Positions 35,021 through 43,450 of a stretch of DNA of 64,000 bases are shown here, piece after piece (position 1 is the stretch's first letter; each line of letters starts with the position of its first letter). A program made the translations under genes and the position numbers. The stretch covers positions 62,001 through 126,000 of the forward strand of contig NZ_JAESIY010000013.1 in the NCBI RefSeq assembly GCF_016757215.1, in the 5' to 3' direction. The DNA comes from Fulvivirga sediminis. GTDB lineage: Bacteria; Bacteroidota; Bacteroidia; Cytophagales; Cyclobacteriaceae. A model generated the notes under the pieces. The model searched no databases and had not been told where the DNA came from. It worked only from the letters and a program-made list of their open reading frames with translations.

Positions 35021-35377
35021 ATGAAAAGGATAAACATCGCACTCTTTGCTATAGTAATCATAGGACTTTGTTCTTTCTCATCTGCCGATGTATTAAGAAC
35101 TTCACTTAAACTAAAAGTACTCAATGAGCTTGGTAACATAGAGGAAGGTGCCTCAGTACAGCTGTATAGCTCTGAAGAAGATTACAGGGCTGAGACCAAC
35201 CCGGTAACGGAAGTTCAGTATACTGACAAAAAAGGTGAAGTAAAATTCAAGGATCTTGAGCCTAAAACCTATTTCATTAATGCTGAAAAAGGTGATAAGA
35301 ACAATATTGGCGCAGGCGTACAAACTGATGTATTGGAAGAAGGAAAGATGAATAAAATAACCATTGTTATAGAATAG
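35021..35377 (+). CDS. Small exported beta-sandwich protein (transthyretin-like)
   Basis: A 118-residue protein with signal peptide 1-23 (MKRINIALFAIVIIGLCSFSSA). The mature 95 residues read LKLKVLNELGNIEEGASVQLYSS..., KGEVKFKDLEPKTYFINAEKGDKNN and end in a strand KMNKITIVIE. The pattern 'ahead-strand, EGA-x-V-x-L, G-x-x-x-F-x-x-L-x-P-x-x-Y-x-[IV]-x-A' matches single carboxypeptidase-regulatory/transthyretin-like domains. Function unknown. It follows the giant surface protein by 34 bases and overlaps the Nudix gene by one base, so it may belong to either unit. Confidence 0.75.
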   Translation: MKRINIALFAIVIIGLCSFSSADVLRTSLKLKVLNELGNIEEGASVQLYSSEEDYRAETNPVTEVQYTDKKGEVKFKDLEPKTYFINAEKGDKNNIGAGVQTDVLEEGKMNKITIVIE

Positions 35378-35931
35378 TGCACCGACAAGATCTAATTAAT
35401 AAATTAAACGCCTATCGCCCTGAATTTGAAGAAGAAGCCAAATTCAGGGCTTTGTTTTTAAGCTTCGTTCAAGCTAACATAGACTGCTTTGAAAGGTCAT
35501 TACAGATAGGCCATGTTACCGGATCGGCCTGGATTCTTGATCTGAAAAGAGAAAAGACCTTGCTTACCCACCATGCCAAACTAGACCGCTGGCTGCAACT
35601 GGGAGGCCACGCAGATGGAGATCCTGATGTGGAAGCGGTAGCTATGAAAGAAGCCTTGGAAGAATCAGGACTCACGGACATCAAGCTGGTTAGCCCAGAA
35701 ATTTTTGACATCGATATCCATACTATACCAGCCAGAAAGCAAGATCCAGAACATTTACATTATGATATCCGGTTCTTATTTGAAGCAGACAGCAGTAAGC
35801 CACTACAGATCAATCATGAATCTAATGACTTACAATGGGTGCCGATTTCTGACCTTCATCAATACACCACAGAAAGAAGTGTATTGAGAATGGCCGAGAA
35901 AACAATTGCTTTATCTGGCAGCGATAAATAG
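35377..35931 (+). CDS. Nudix hydrolase
   Basis: A 184-residue Nudix enzyme. After a helical start (HRQDLINKLNAYRPEFEEEAKFRALFLSFV), the domain (about 45-175) contains the full Nudix box: GGHADGDPDVEAVAMKEALEESGL near 74-97, with all catalytic glutamates (K-E-A-L-E-E-S-G-L). VPISDLHQYTTERSVLRMAEK ends it. Substrate cannot be named from sequence; the Bacteroidota relatives are simply annotated as Nudix hydrolase. It begins with GTG at 35377, overlapping the stop of the previous gene by one base. Confidence 0.9.
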   Translation: MHRQDLINKLNAYRPEFEEEAKFRALFLSFVQANIDCFERSLQIGHVTGSAWILDLKREKTLLTHHAKLDRWLQLGGHADGDPDVEAVAMKEALEESGLTDIKLVSPEIFDIDIHTIPARKQDPEHLHYDIRFLFEADSSKPLQINHESNDLQWVPISDLHQYTTERSVLRMAEKTIALSGSDK

Positions 35932-36039
35932 CAGAATAAAACTTAATACCACTATCCAGAATAAGTAAGGCTGTAGCATAGGTATTATAATGTAAGACTG
36001 GGCCATCAATATCCACATTACAAATAAAACTACTGACAA
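35911..36039 (-). CDS. Possible small membrane protein (frame uncertain)
   Basis: On the minus strand a 42-residue frame (TTG start at 36039) encodes two hydrophobic helices, roughly V-V-L-F-V-M-W-I-L-M-A and W-I-V-V-L-S-F-I-L-L-F-I, with a polar link and a final A-A-R. An ATG at 36018 would give 35 residues. A better start, ATG at 36071 with M-S-S-K, is out of frame by one base at an A4 run near 36061-36064 (plus strand TTTT). Adding one A there would give a neat 53-residue protein. It overlaps the Nudix gene end by 21 bases. The rest of the 35932-36256 gap shows nothing else convincing. Confidence 0.35.
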   Translation of the reverse strand: MSVVLFVMWILMAQSYIIIPMLQPYLFWIVVLSFILLFIAAR

Positions 36040-36256
36040 TACTTTCAGTGTTGATCTTGTTTTTGAGCTCATGTTTTTTGTTTTGATTGCTAGCTTAAAG
36101 ATAAAATATTTTTTAAAGGCTCATACTATTGAAAAGCAATAGCCTGATAAACCTGTACAACTGAACAGATGTTATTACAGGCTAAACTTCATGCAATGAG
36201 GGCATTAATTAAAGTTTATATAATAGCTTTGTCTATTATATAATTTTCACAAGTGA

Positions 36257-37216
36257 ATGGCAGAAATAGGAAAAGATATTGATTATGCTCAAAGTCTGCT
36301 AGAGCGTGGAGCTTTAGTAGCTATTCCTACGGAAACTGTATACGGATTGGCAGGCAATGCTTTTAATCCCAAAGCCGTAGCACATATTTTTGAAGTGAAG
36401 CAGCGCCCTGCTTTTGACCCATTGATAGCCCATACCCATTCTTTAGAAGCCCTTACAGAGCTGGTTACTCATATACCGGAAGCCGCACAAAAACTGGCCG
36501 ACGCCTGCTGGCCAGGCCCTCTAACGCTGCTGCTGCCACGTAAATCTATCATACCGGACTTGGTCACTTCCGGACTTGAGACGGTAGCTGTTAGAATTCC
36601 AAAGCAAGAACTTACCCTTGAACTTCTTCGGCAGCTAAGCTTTCCATTGGTAGCTCCAAGCGCCAACCCGTTTGGATACGTAAGCCCTACTACCGCTGAG
36701 CATGTAAATGATCAACTAGGACATAAAATTGATTATATTCTGAATGGTGGAGCCTGCCAGATCGGCATTGAGTCTACCATTGTAGGTTTTAATGACGCCG
36801 AACAGCCAACTATTTATCGACTAGGAGGAACCAGCAAAGAAAGTATAGAAAAAGTAATTGGCCCAGTACATGTCAACGATCATTCCTCCTCTAACCCTAA
36901 GGCACCTGGAATGCTCGCTTCGCACTACTCTCCCGGAAAGAAAATTATCCTTGGCAGTTTTGAGGAGCTGCAAGCATATCCTAAAAATAAAAGCACTGCA
37001 GCCATTACCTTTAGTAGGCCTTTAGCTGACATAAACGAGGATTACGCGATCATTTTAGCAAAAGATGGTGAGGTAACTACCGCAGCACAGCACCTTTTTG
37101 CTGCCTTGCGCGCACTAGATAGGCCAGAGGTTGAAGTGATTCTGGCAGAAAAAGCTCCGGAGCACGGCTTAGGCCTCGCTATTAACGATAGACTGAAAAG
37201 AGCTGCGGTAAAATAA
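36257..37216 (+). CDS. L-threonylcarbamoyladenylate synthase (Sua5/YwlC type)
   Basis: A 319-residue Sua5-type enzyme that makes threonylcarbamoyl-AMP for the t6A modification of ANN-decoding tRNAs. The YrdC domain (about 1-190) shows LERGALVAIPTETVYGLAGNAF, K-Q-R-P-x-F-D-P, PGPLTLLLPRK, VAVRIPKQ and VAPSANPFGYVSPTTAEHV. A linker with SNPKAPGMLASHYSPGKK, the typical PGM-x-x-x-HYSP hinge, leads to the Sua5 domain (about 225-319). Presence of the second domain and 319 residues mark Sua5, not the short TsaC. Confidence 0.94.
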   Translation: MAEIGKDIDYAQSLLERGALVAIPTETVYGLAGNAFNPKAVAHIFEVKQRPAFDPLIAHTHSLEALTELVTHIPEAAQKLADACWPGPLTLLLPRKSIIPDLVTSGLETVAVRIPKQELTLELLRQLSFPLVAPSANPFGYVSPTTAEHVNDQLGHKIDYILNGGACQIGIESTIVGFNDAEQPTIYRLGGTSKESIEKVIGPVHVNDHSSSNPKAPGMLASHYSPGKKIILGSFEELQAYPKNKSTAAITFSRPLADINEDYAIILAKDGEVTTAAQHLFAALRALDRPEVEVILAEKAPEHGLGLAINDRLKRAAVK

Positions 37217-37253
37217 CAAAACAGCATATTTTCACTTATCATTTGAGCTTTTC

Positions 37254-37297
37254 CTTGATTCTAATCAAGTATTCTTTCGGATTGTCATTAAATGACA
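37254..37297. promoter_or_regulatory. Two palindromes upstream of pgk
   Basis: CTTGATT-CT-AATCAAG (37254-37269) could be a weak terminator of the Sua5 gene. TGTCATT-A-AATGACA (37283-37297) is a perfect 7-1-7 palindrome 82 bases ahead of pgk that could be a regulator site. No clear TAnnTTTG box was found between them and pgk. Confidence 0.4.
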
Positions 37298-37378
37298 TAT
37301 ATCCTTAAAAAACTGACCAGCAACCATGCAGTTTAATATATAATTACAGATATTTAGAGCATCAAAAAAATCAGCTAT

Positions 37379-38566
37379 ATGAGAACAATAGACGATATTA
37401 ATTTTAAAGGAAAAAAAGCCTTAATAAGAGTGGACTTCAACGTTCCTCTAAATGAAAAATATGAAATAACTGATGATACCCGTATAAAAGCAGCGGTACC
37501 TACCATCAAAAAAATACTTGATGACGGTGGCTCTGCTATACTTATGTCTCACTTGGGCAGACCAAAAGGAGGCCCTGAAGAGAAGTTCTCATTGAAACAC
37601 TTAGTGAAAGAGCTTTCTGATAGATTCGGTAAAGAGGTGAAATTTGCTTCTGACTGTGTTGGTTCTGAAGCAGAATCTAAAGCAGCAGAACTTAAAGAAG
37701 GCGAAATTTTATTATTAGAAAACCTTCGTTTCCATAATGAAGAAACTAAAGGTGATGAAGCATTTGCCAAGAAACTATCTGTATTAGGAGATATCTACGT
37801 TAACGATGCCTTCGGAACAGCCCACCGTGCGCATGCTTCTACTAGCATTGTAGCTCAGTTTTTCGAAGAAAAAGTAAGTGGATATGTAATGTCTGCAGAA
37901 TTAGAAAATGCTGAAAAAGTATTAAATAATCCTGAAAGACCTTTCACCGCTATTATGGGAGGAGCCAAAATCTCAGATAAAATCCTTATCATAGAAAAAC
38001 TTCTTGATAAAGTAGACAACCTGATAATTGGAGGCGGTATGTCATACACTTTTTCTAAAGCAAAAGGCGGCAAAATTGGTAATTCTCTATTGGAAGAAGA
38101 TAAAATGGATTTATCGCTGGAGTTAGTAGAAAAAGCTAAGGCCAAAGGCGTTAATCTTATTTTACCTTTAGACACAGTAGAAGCCGATGATTTCAGCAAC
38201 GACGCTAACAAAAAAGTAGTAAAATCTGGCGAAATAGATGACAACTGGGAGGGTTTAGATATTGGACCTGATACCATTAAGCTTTTTGCTGAAACTGTAG
38301 CTAAGTCTAAAACTGTTCTTTGGAACGGCCCTATGGGAGTATTTGAATTCCCTGCTTTTGCAGTAGGTACAGAAGGAATAGCTGAAGCTGTGGTTCAAGC
38401 TACTGAAAATGGTGGTTTCTCATTAATTGGTGGTGGCGATTCAGCTTCTGCTATTAACAACCTGGGCTACGGAGACAAAGTTTCTTACGTATCTACTGGT
38501 GGTGGTGCTCTTCTAGAATATATGGAAGGAAAAGAACTACCTGGCGTAAAAGCTCTAGAGAATTAA
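37379..38566 (+). CDS. pgk: Phosphoglycerate kinase
   Basis: A 395-residue glycolytic enzyme interconverting 1,3-bisphosphoglycerate and 3-phosphoglycerate. It has the signature [13 protein letters not shown] near 14-26, SHLGRPKGG near 58, ENLRFHNEE near 118, [13 protein letters not shown] near 141, and the C-terminal [14 protein letters not shown] and [16 protein letters not shown] nucleotide-binding motifs. Length is normal. It is monocistronic with a clean terminator; its upstream gap holds the palindrome at 37283-37297. Confidence 0.98.
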   Translation: MRTIDDINFKGKKALIRVDFNVPLNEKYEITDDTRIKAAVPTIKKILDDGGSAILMSHLGRPKGGPEEKFSLKHLVKELSDRFGKEVKFASDCVGSEAESKAAELKEGEILLLENLRFHNEETKGDEAFAKKLSVLGDIYVNDAFGTAHRAHASTSIVAQFFEEKVSGYVMSAELENAEKVLNNPERPFTAIMGGAKISDKILIIEKLLDKVDNLIIGGGMSYTFSKAKGGKIGNSLLEEDKMDLSLELVEKAKAKGVNLILPLDTVEADDFSNDANKKVVKSGEIDDNWEGLDIGPDTIKLFAETVAKSKTVLWNGPMGVFEFPAFAVGTEGIAEAVVQATENGGFSLIGGGDSASAINNLGYGDKVSYVSTGGGALLEYMEGKELPGVKALEN

Positions 38567-38593
38567 TTTTTAAGATTAAGATAACTATTTACA

Positions 38594-38633
38594 AAGCTAT
38601 CCTGCATACCCAAAACAGGATAGCTTATTTTTT
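38594..38633 (+). terminator. Rho-independent terminator of pgk
   Basis: AAGCTATCCTG (38594-38604) pairs perfectly with CAGGATAGCTT (38616-38626), 11-base loop, followed by ATTTTTT. Confidence 0.92.
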
Positions 38634-38641
38634 AACTGTAT

Positions 38642-39049
38642 ATGTCACTTTCAAAAGAAGAAAAACTCAGCCATTTATTTGATTTAATGAACATGGCGAA
38701 AGCAGATGATGCTATTCAAAAAATCGAATCAGTTTACATTTATAAGGTAGCCGAACGAATGGGCATAGACCAGCTAGAACTAGTAAAGCTGGAAACCTTA
38801 GGTGTAGAAAAAAGATCCTTTCCTAAAACTGAGCACCAGATCATCCCTCTTTTTCACAGGCTACTCATACTTATGTGTATAGATGCCAGCATAGATGACT
38901 TAGAAATTTCCTTCTGTAAAGACCTTGGCTTAAAGATGGGACTTAATCCCTTTGCTGTAAATGAAATTGTTACTCTAGCTTGCCAAAAGCAACCCGAGCA
39001 TCTCAGCCCAGATGAAATCAATACTATATTCAGAAGATTCTACAACTAA
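38642..39049 (+). CDS. TerB-like helical protein
   Basis: A 135-residue all-helical soluble protein. The opening LSKEEKLSHLFDLMNMAKADDAIQKIESVYIYKVAERMGI and the later ISFCKDLGLKMGLNPFAVNEIVTLACQ have the spacing of TerB-like domains (helix pairs with acidic residues near the starts), a fold linked to metal or stress sensing in other bacteria. Identity to TerB itself is weak by eye. It begins just after the pgk terminator. Its end overlaps the end of the convergent DUF4291 gene by 4 bases. Confidence 0.6.
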   Translation: MSLSKEEKLSHLFDLMNMAKADDAIQKIESVYIYKVAERMGIDQLELVKLETLGVEKRSFPKTEHQIIPLFHRLLILMCIDASIDDLEISFCKDLGLKMGLNPFAVNEIVTLACQKQPEHLSPDEINTIFRRFYN

Positions 39050-39669
39050 TCTAACTGAAGTTTTTGAGCCAAAAGAGCAGATGTTTTATATACCTGCTCT
39101 GCCGGCACAAGCAGCTGATCATGATTATTGATCTTTTCCCGCTGGCTAGCCACGAAGTCAGTTACATCTTCAATACTTATAATAAAGTCTTCATTAAACT
39201 TCTTTAAAATATCGCCCTTCATGCCCAGCTGAATGGCACGCCTTTCCAGCTTTTCTCCATTTGGTCCATGATCAGGATCCCACTGCAAGCGAACCTCAGT
39301 CTGCTCTAATGCAGCTTTCCATGCTTCGTGACTTTCATAAACCTTTCCATTGAAAGATGAATAAGTAGCCTCTTCCAATATATTTTCAAAGCCTCCATGG
39401 CTGATCTTAATAGCCAAAATTCTCTCCTGACCTGCCTTAGTAGCCCAACCTGCCCGATACATCATCCATAGAAAATTAGGTTTTATCCAGCTCATTCTGT
39501 CAAAACTATAATCAGTGCCACCAAACCTCTGGTGCTCCACCGCATACGCCGCTATTGAAGGCCTGAAAGCCTGATAAACAATAATGCCCTCATCATCATA
39601 ACTAGCAATAATATGCTGACCCTGCTTAGGGATTCTCTCTTTATATAATTGATATTTTTCTGTTTTCAT
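39046..39669 (-). CDS. DUF4291 protein
   Basis: A 207-residue soluble protein. The stretch IIASYDDEGIIVYQAFRPSIAAYAVEHQRFGG, then SFDRMSWIKPNFLWMMYRAGWATKAGQERILAIKI and VRLQWDPDHGPNGEKLERRAIQLG are the characteristic DUF4291 blocks. Function unknown; homologues occur scattered across bacteria and fungi. It starts 3 bases after the recQ stop on the same strand, so it is probably cotranscribed with recQ, but no functional link is established. Confidence 0.9.
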   Translation of the reverse strand: MKTEKYQLYKERIPKQGQHIIASYDDEGIIVYQAFRPSIAAYAVEHQRFGGTDYSFDRMSWIKPNFLWMMYRAGWATKAGQERILAIKISHGGFENILEEATYSSFNGKVYESHEAWKAALEQTEVRLQWDPDHGPNGEKLERRAIQLGMKGDILKKFNEDFIISIEDVTDFVASQREKINNHDQLLVPAEQVYKTSALLAQKLQLD

Positions 39670-39672
39670 TCT

Positions 39673-41580
39673 TCATTGCGATAAATGCAACCTTCTCTGC
39701 TCATCGTACATTAAGTCACCTACATCTATCATTTCTCTTATCATTTCTAATATTACATCTTTACTAGCAGGAGGCATTTTAAAGATCAATTCATCCAGCG
39801 TATGGGGTTCACTGGTCAACATCTTTATCACCTCCTCCTCATATTGTCTTGCCGCAGCTCCTCCTCCCTCATTCTTATTCGCAACGCAAACATCGCACAC
39901 ACCGCATTGATCATAATCCATTTCACCGAAGTATTCTAAAAGCAATCGTGTTCTACACTCATCTGTGTTCTGCACATAATTGATCATAGCTTTCATCTTG
40001 CTTATAGCATTATCTTCACGCTCCTGAAGACGCTTTTGGTTTAACTTGAGGTTAGTAGCATCTTTACGCGGAGTACTAAAAAAGACTTGTGGCTTATCTT
40101 TTCTCTCATCATAATCCAGAATACCCAACTCCGCCAGCTTCTGCAGCATTTTCACTACTTCCTTATCAGAAACGCCTAGTAGCTTAGCTATTTGCACTTC
40201 AGATATTTTCATGAAATTATTAAAAAGCTCTCCTCCATATATTCTCAACAGAACCTTAATAAAGACATCATATTTAGCATTAGCTATCTGAAACTCATAA
40301 AGGCTACGGTTATCAACGGCGATGTGAATTAATGAAGGATTATAAAAGCTCTCATTAAACTGTATCAGCTCTTCCTCTTCCAGCTTCTTCAAAGCATAGT
40401 ACACCTCCATGTGATTGAGCTGATACATATCAGAAAACTCCTGAATATCAAAGTTAAAACTCTGTCCCAATCCGCTGCCTACAGCCAGTTTATAATAATT
40501 AGCGAGACATTGATATACCTTTTTCATAAACTCAACCGATGGGTACTGCTGCCTTATTTTTTGCGCCAGATCCTCTAGATCAGATTGATTATGAATAATT
40601 ACAGCATAGGCCTTTTTCTCATCTCTACCTGCTCTGCCTGCTTCCTGATAGTAAGATTCTATATCTTGTGGTAGCTCCATATGTACCACTACGCGCACAT
40701 CAGGCTTATCGATACCCATACCAAAGGCATTGGTAGCTACCATCACTCTCCTTTTATCATTAATCCACTCATCTTGCTTTCTTACACGTTCTTCGTGCGT
40801 GAGGCCTGCATTATAAAAATCTGCTGATATGCCGTTTTTATACAAAAACTGAGCTATTTCTTTGGTTCCCTTTCTGCTTCTGGCATATACTATAGCTGTG
40901 CCTTTCACATTTCTAAGCACCTCTAGCAGTTTTCTTTCTTTATCCTCTACCTCTCTTACAGAATAAGATAAGTTACTTCTTGAAAAGCTCTTCTGAAATA
41001 CTTGACCATTTTTAAACTGAAGTTTATCCTGAATATCAGCTTTCACTTCAGGGGTAGCAGTAGCCGTAAGTGCAATAACATTGACCTGAGGTATAAGCTC
41101 TCTTATTTCTGCTATATGTAGATAGGCAGGCCTAAAATCATAACCCCATTGAGAGATACAATGCGACTCATCCACTGCCAACAGCCCAACCTTCATTTTT
41201 TGCACTCTCTCCTGAAAAAGATCTGTTTGCAACCGCTCTGGCGAGAGGTATAAAAATTTAACAGCTCCATAAACACAGTTATCCAGCTTAATATCAATTT
41301 CTCTTTTACCCATGCCTGAATAAATGGCTTCAGCCTTAATCCCTCTTTTTTTGAGCTGCTCTACCTGATCTTTCATAAGAGCGATGAGTGGTGTTATTAC
41401 TATGCATACACCTTCTTTCAGCATGGCTGGCACCTGAAAGCACACAGACTTCCCTCCTCCTGTAGGCAATAACGCCAGGGTATCATGCCCAGCCAGCACG
41501 GAATCTACGATTTCTTCCTGCACCTCCCTGAAGCTATCATAGCCCCAGTATTTCTTTAGCACCTCCAAAGTTGGTTTCAT
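39673..41580 (-). CDS. recQ: ATP-dependent DNA helicase, RecQ family
   Basis: A 635-residue 3'-5' helicase from the ATG at 41580 (MKPTLEVLKKYWGYDSFREVQEEIV); an upstream start at 41613 adds 11 odd residues. Motif I is LLPTGGGKSVCFQ, motif II AVDESHCISQWGYDFRPAY, motif III LTATATP, and motif VI YYQEAGRAGRD. The zinc-binding region near 530 shows CRTRLLLEYFGE and CGVCDVC. After that the HRDC domain seems absent; the chain ends with a short winged-type segment. It repairs stalled forks and recombination intermediates. Probably in operon with the DUF4291 gene. Confidence 0.95.
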   Translation of the reverse strand: MKPTLEVLKKYWGYDSFREVQEEIVDSVLAGHDTLALLPTGGGKSVCFQVPAMLKEGVCIVITPLIALMKDQVEQLKKRGIKAEAIYSGMGKREIDIKLDNCVYGAVKFLYLSPERLQTDLFQERVQKMKVGLLAVDESHCISQWGYDFRPAYLHIAEIRELIPQVNVIALTATATPEVKADIQDKLQFKNGQVFQKSFSRSNLSYSVREVEDKERKLLEVLRNVKGTAIVYARSRKGTKEIAQFLYKNGISADFYNAGLTHEERVRKQDEWINDKRRVMVATNAFGMGIDKPDVRVVVHMELPQDIESYYQEAGRAGRDEKKAYAVIIHNQSDLEDLAQKIRQQYPSVEFMKKVYQCLANYYKLAVGSGLGQSFNFDIQEFSDMYQLNHMEVYYALKKLEEEELIQFNESFYNPSLIHIAVDNRSLYEFQIANAKYDVFIKVLLRIYGGELFNNFMKISEVQIAKLLGVSDKEVVKMLQKLAELGILDYDERKDKPQVFFSTPRKDATNLKLNQKRLQEREDNAISKMKAMINYVQNTDECRTRLLLEYFGEMDYDQCGVCDVCVANKNEGGGAAARQYEEEVIKMLTSEPHTLDELIFKMPPASKDVILEMIREMIDVGDLMYDEQRRLHLSQ

Positions 41581-41630
41581 AGGCGCAAAATATACATATA
41601 GATTACAAAACAACCACCCTAATTAGCACA

Positions 41631-41664
41631 AAAAAAGAGGTAGCCGTTGTTTCAGCTACCTCTT
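41631..41664 (-). terminator. Terminator of the solute-binding protein gene
   Basis: AAGAGGTAGC (41635-41644) pairs perfectly with GCTACCTCTT (41655-41664). On the minus strand a run of six or more T residues follows. It ends the gene at 41696-42565, upstream of recQ. Confidence 0.88.
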
Positions 41665-41695
41665 AATTGTTTGTTTTGTTTAGGTAATGTAATTT

Positions 41696-42565
41696 TTATT
41701 GTACTGCCGCCAAAAGCTTTACTCCTGTATCTCCTAAATGTTTGGTGAGAATCTTTTTATAGGAAACAGTATTAGTATAGCCTCCGTTAGCCGCGAAAAA
41801 TTCTTCCATTAATGGGCTCCAATCACTATTCTTTGGCATAATAAAGCCAAATCGTTCTGAAGACTTATCCCCAACAGGGTGCCTTTTTAAAGGTTTTCCT
41901 TGAGCTAGTGCATCCAAATAAAATGCTAAGTCAAGGTACGAAAAAGATTTGGGATCTGACAAAACTTTTTCTTCAGCTTCACGGCTAGATGACACATAAG
42001 CTATTTTCATAGCAGGAAAATAATTTTTCTTAATATCTAACAGCCTTTGCTCATTAAGTGTTCCTTTAGCCGCATAAGCAGTTAAACCAGCAAAGGTACT
42101 TTCTATATTACTCAAATCATTAAGGGTAGATACGCCTGGCTGAGTAATAAGAATAGCATTATTAGTAATAAATGGAGGACTAAATTTCAAAATTTTCTTT
42201 CTGGCATCAGTAATGGTGATATTACCAAGGCCAAAAACACCTGCATTACTAGCTTTCACTTTTTCAAACATACCGCTAAAACTAGAGCCATCTCCCACAA
42301 ACTTAGTAGACAAGGAAACACCTTTAGTTCTATTCACATATTCAACAAAATCATTCATGATATCTATGCAGATGCCCGTTAATTGACCTGACTGATCTTT
42401 ATAGACAAAGCCTGGCGTCTCTACATAGGCAAGAGAAATAGTGCCCTCTCCGGAAGACTGCACTTGCTTCCAGGTATCTCCACGGTACTGTGCATAGCCT
42501 GAGCTGCACACTAAAACAATTAAGGTTGACAAACAAATTTTACGTAGGTTCAAGAATACTTTCAT
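41696..42565 (-). CDS. Periplasmic solute-binding protein (SBP_bac_3 type)
   Basis: A 289-residue protein with signal peptide 1-25 (cut after G-Y-A). The mature part is a family 3 extracellular solute-binding fold: a first lobe with YVETPGFVYKDQSGQLTGICIDIMNDFVEYVNRTKG, then VFGLGNITITDARKKILKFSPPFITNNAILI, and a second lobe with AEEKVLSDPKSFSYLDLAFYLDAL. Such proteins bind amino acids or serve as sensors. No ABC permease or ATPase adjoins it, so it may be an orphan sensor-type binding protein. Monocistronic, with its own terminator. Confidence 0.85.
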   Translation of the reverse strand: MKVFLNLRKICLSTLIVLVCSSGYAQYRGDTWKQVQSSGEGTISLAYVETPGFVYKDQSGQLTGICIDIMNDFVEYVNRTKGVSLSTKFVGDGSSFSGMFEKVKASNAGVFGLGNITITDARKKILKFSPPFITNNAILITQPGVSTLNDLSNIESTFAGLTAYAAKGTLNEQRLLDIKKNYFPAMKIAYVSSSREAEEKVLSDPKSFSYLDLAFYLDALAQGKPLKRHPVGDKSSERFGFIMPKNSDWSPLMEEFFAANGGYTNTVSYKKILTKHLGDTGVKLLAAVQ

Positions 42566-42663
42566 AGGTTAATTAGTATTAAAGTAAGCTACTATGTTAC
42601 CAAATAAACATCACTAATCCTATATTAACAAGCCGAAAACGATCCCAGAAAATTCATATAAAT

Positions 42664-43437
42664 TCACCAATTAACCGATACCTTATTAAGAAATGAATTG
42701 ATTCCCTTTCTACAATCATCAGTAGCTCTCGCCTCTGCATTTTTTCTAGCGGCATAGTCCAAACCCTCTTCCAATGACATTTCAGGCACCTTTGCAATCA
42801 TCTTCTTAGTGAATTCCATTGACTGACCACTGTTATTCTTGATTAGCATTTCTGCGAAAACCTTCACTTCTTCTTTCAATTGCGTCACATTGACAATTTT
42901 ATTAATTAATCCACAATTACTTGCATCAGAAGCAGTAATCAATTCACCTGTTAAAAGCAGCTCTTTACTCTTCATCTCCCCAATTTTTCTAAGTAAAAAC
43001 ACCTTAACTATTGCGGGAATAAAGCCAATTCTCACTTCAGTATATCCGAATTTGGCTTCAGGGACAGAAAATACAAAATCACAAACTGTAGCCAAGCCAC
43101 AGCCACCAGCAATGGCATGTCCCTGCACCTGCGCTATAACCACCTTATTTAGTGTATATATCTGATAAAAGAGTTCTTTAAGGTGATTGGAATCCTCTAG
43201 GTTTTCTTCAAAGGTATTGCTCTGCAGCTGCTGAATATAAGCTAAATCTGCCCCTGCACAGAAGGCTTTCCCCTCAGCCGCAAGCACTACCACCTTCACT
43301 TGCTCATCTTCCGAAGCTCTGCTAAACGCCTCTTTTAATTCCGTGACCACTTCATAACTGAGTGCATTCCTTTTTTCAGGACGATTTAAGGTGATATACC
43401 CTATTCTATCTTCAATTTCGTATTTTACAAATTGCAT
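42664..43437 (-). CDS. Enoyl-CoA hydratase/isomerase family protein
   Basis: A 257-residue crotonase-fold enzyme. N-terminal YITLNRPEKRNALSYEVVTEL, GKAFCAGADLAYIQQL with the oxyanion-hole glycines near 63, AIAGGCGLATVCDFVFS near 107, and GYTEVRIGFIPAIVKVF with a catalytic Glu near 134. The loop is close to methylglutaconyl-CoA hydratases of leucine breakdown, but substrate naming is uncertain. No other beta-oxidation gene is adjacent; it follows comEC by 13 bases on the same strand. Confidence 0.9.
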   Translation of the reverse strand: MQFVKYEIEDRIGYITLNRPEKRNALSYEVVTELKEAFSRASEDEQVKVVVLAAEGKAFCAGADLAYIQQLQSNTFEENLEDSNHLKELFYQIYTLNKVVIAQVQGHAIAGGCGLATVCDFVFSVPEAKFGYTEVRIGFIPAIVKVFLLRKIGEMKSKELLLTGELITASDASNCGLINKIVNVTQLKEEVKVFAEMLIKNNSGQSMEFTKKMIAKVPEMSLEEGLDYAARKNAEARATDDCRKGINSFLNKVSVNW

Positions 43438-43450
43438 ATTTCTTCATTAG

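Noticed and set aside
35822-36016. Minus-strand 64-residue frame overlapping the Nudix gene end
   Set aside because: Its frame differs from the hydrophobic two-helix frame in the same place, which looks far more like a protein.
37549-38277. Minus-strand frames of 73 and 140 residues inside pgk
   Set aside because: Ser/Leu-rich shadows of a strongly conserved gene, a common effect of codon bias.
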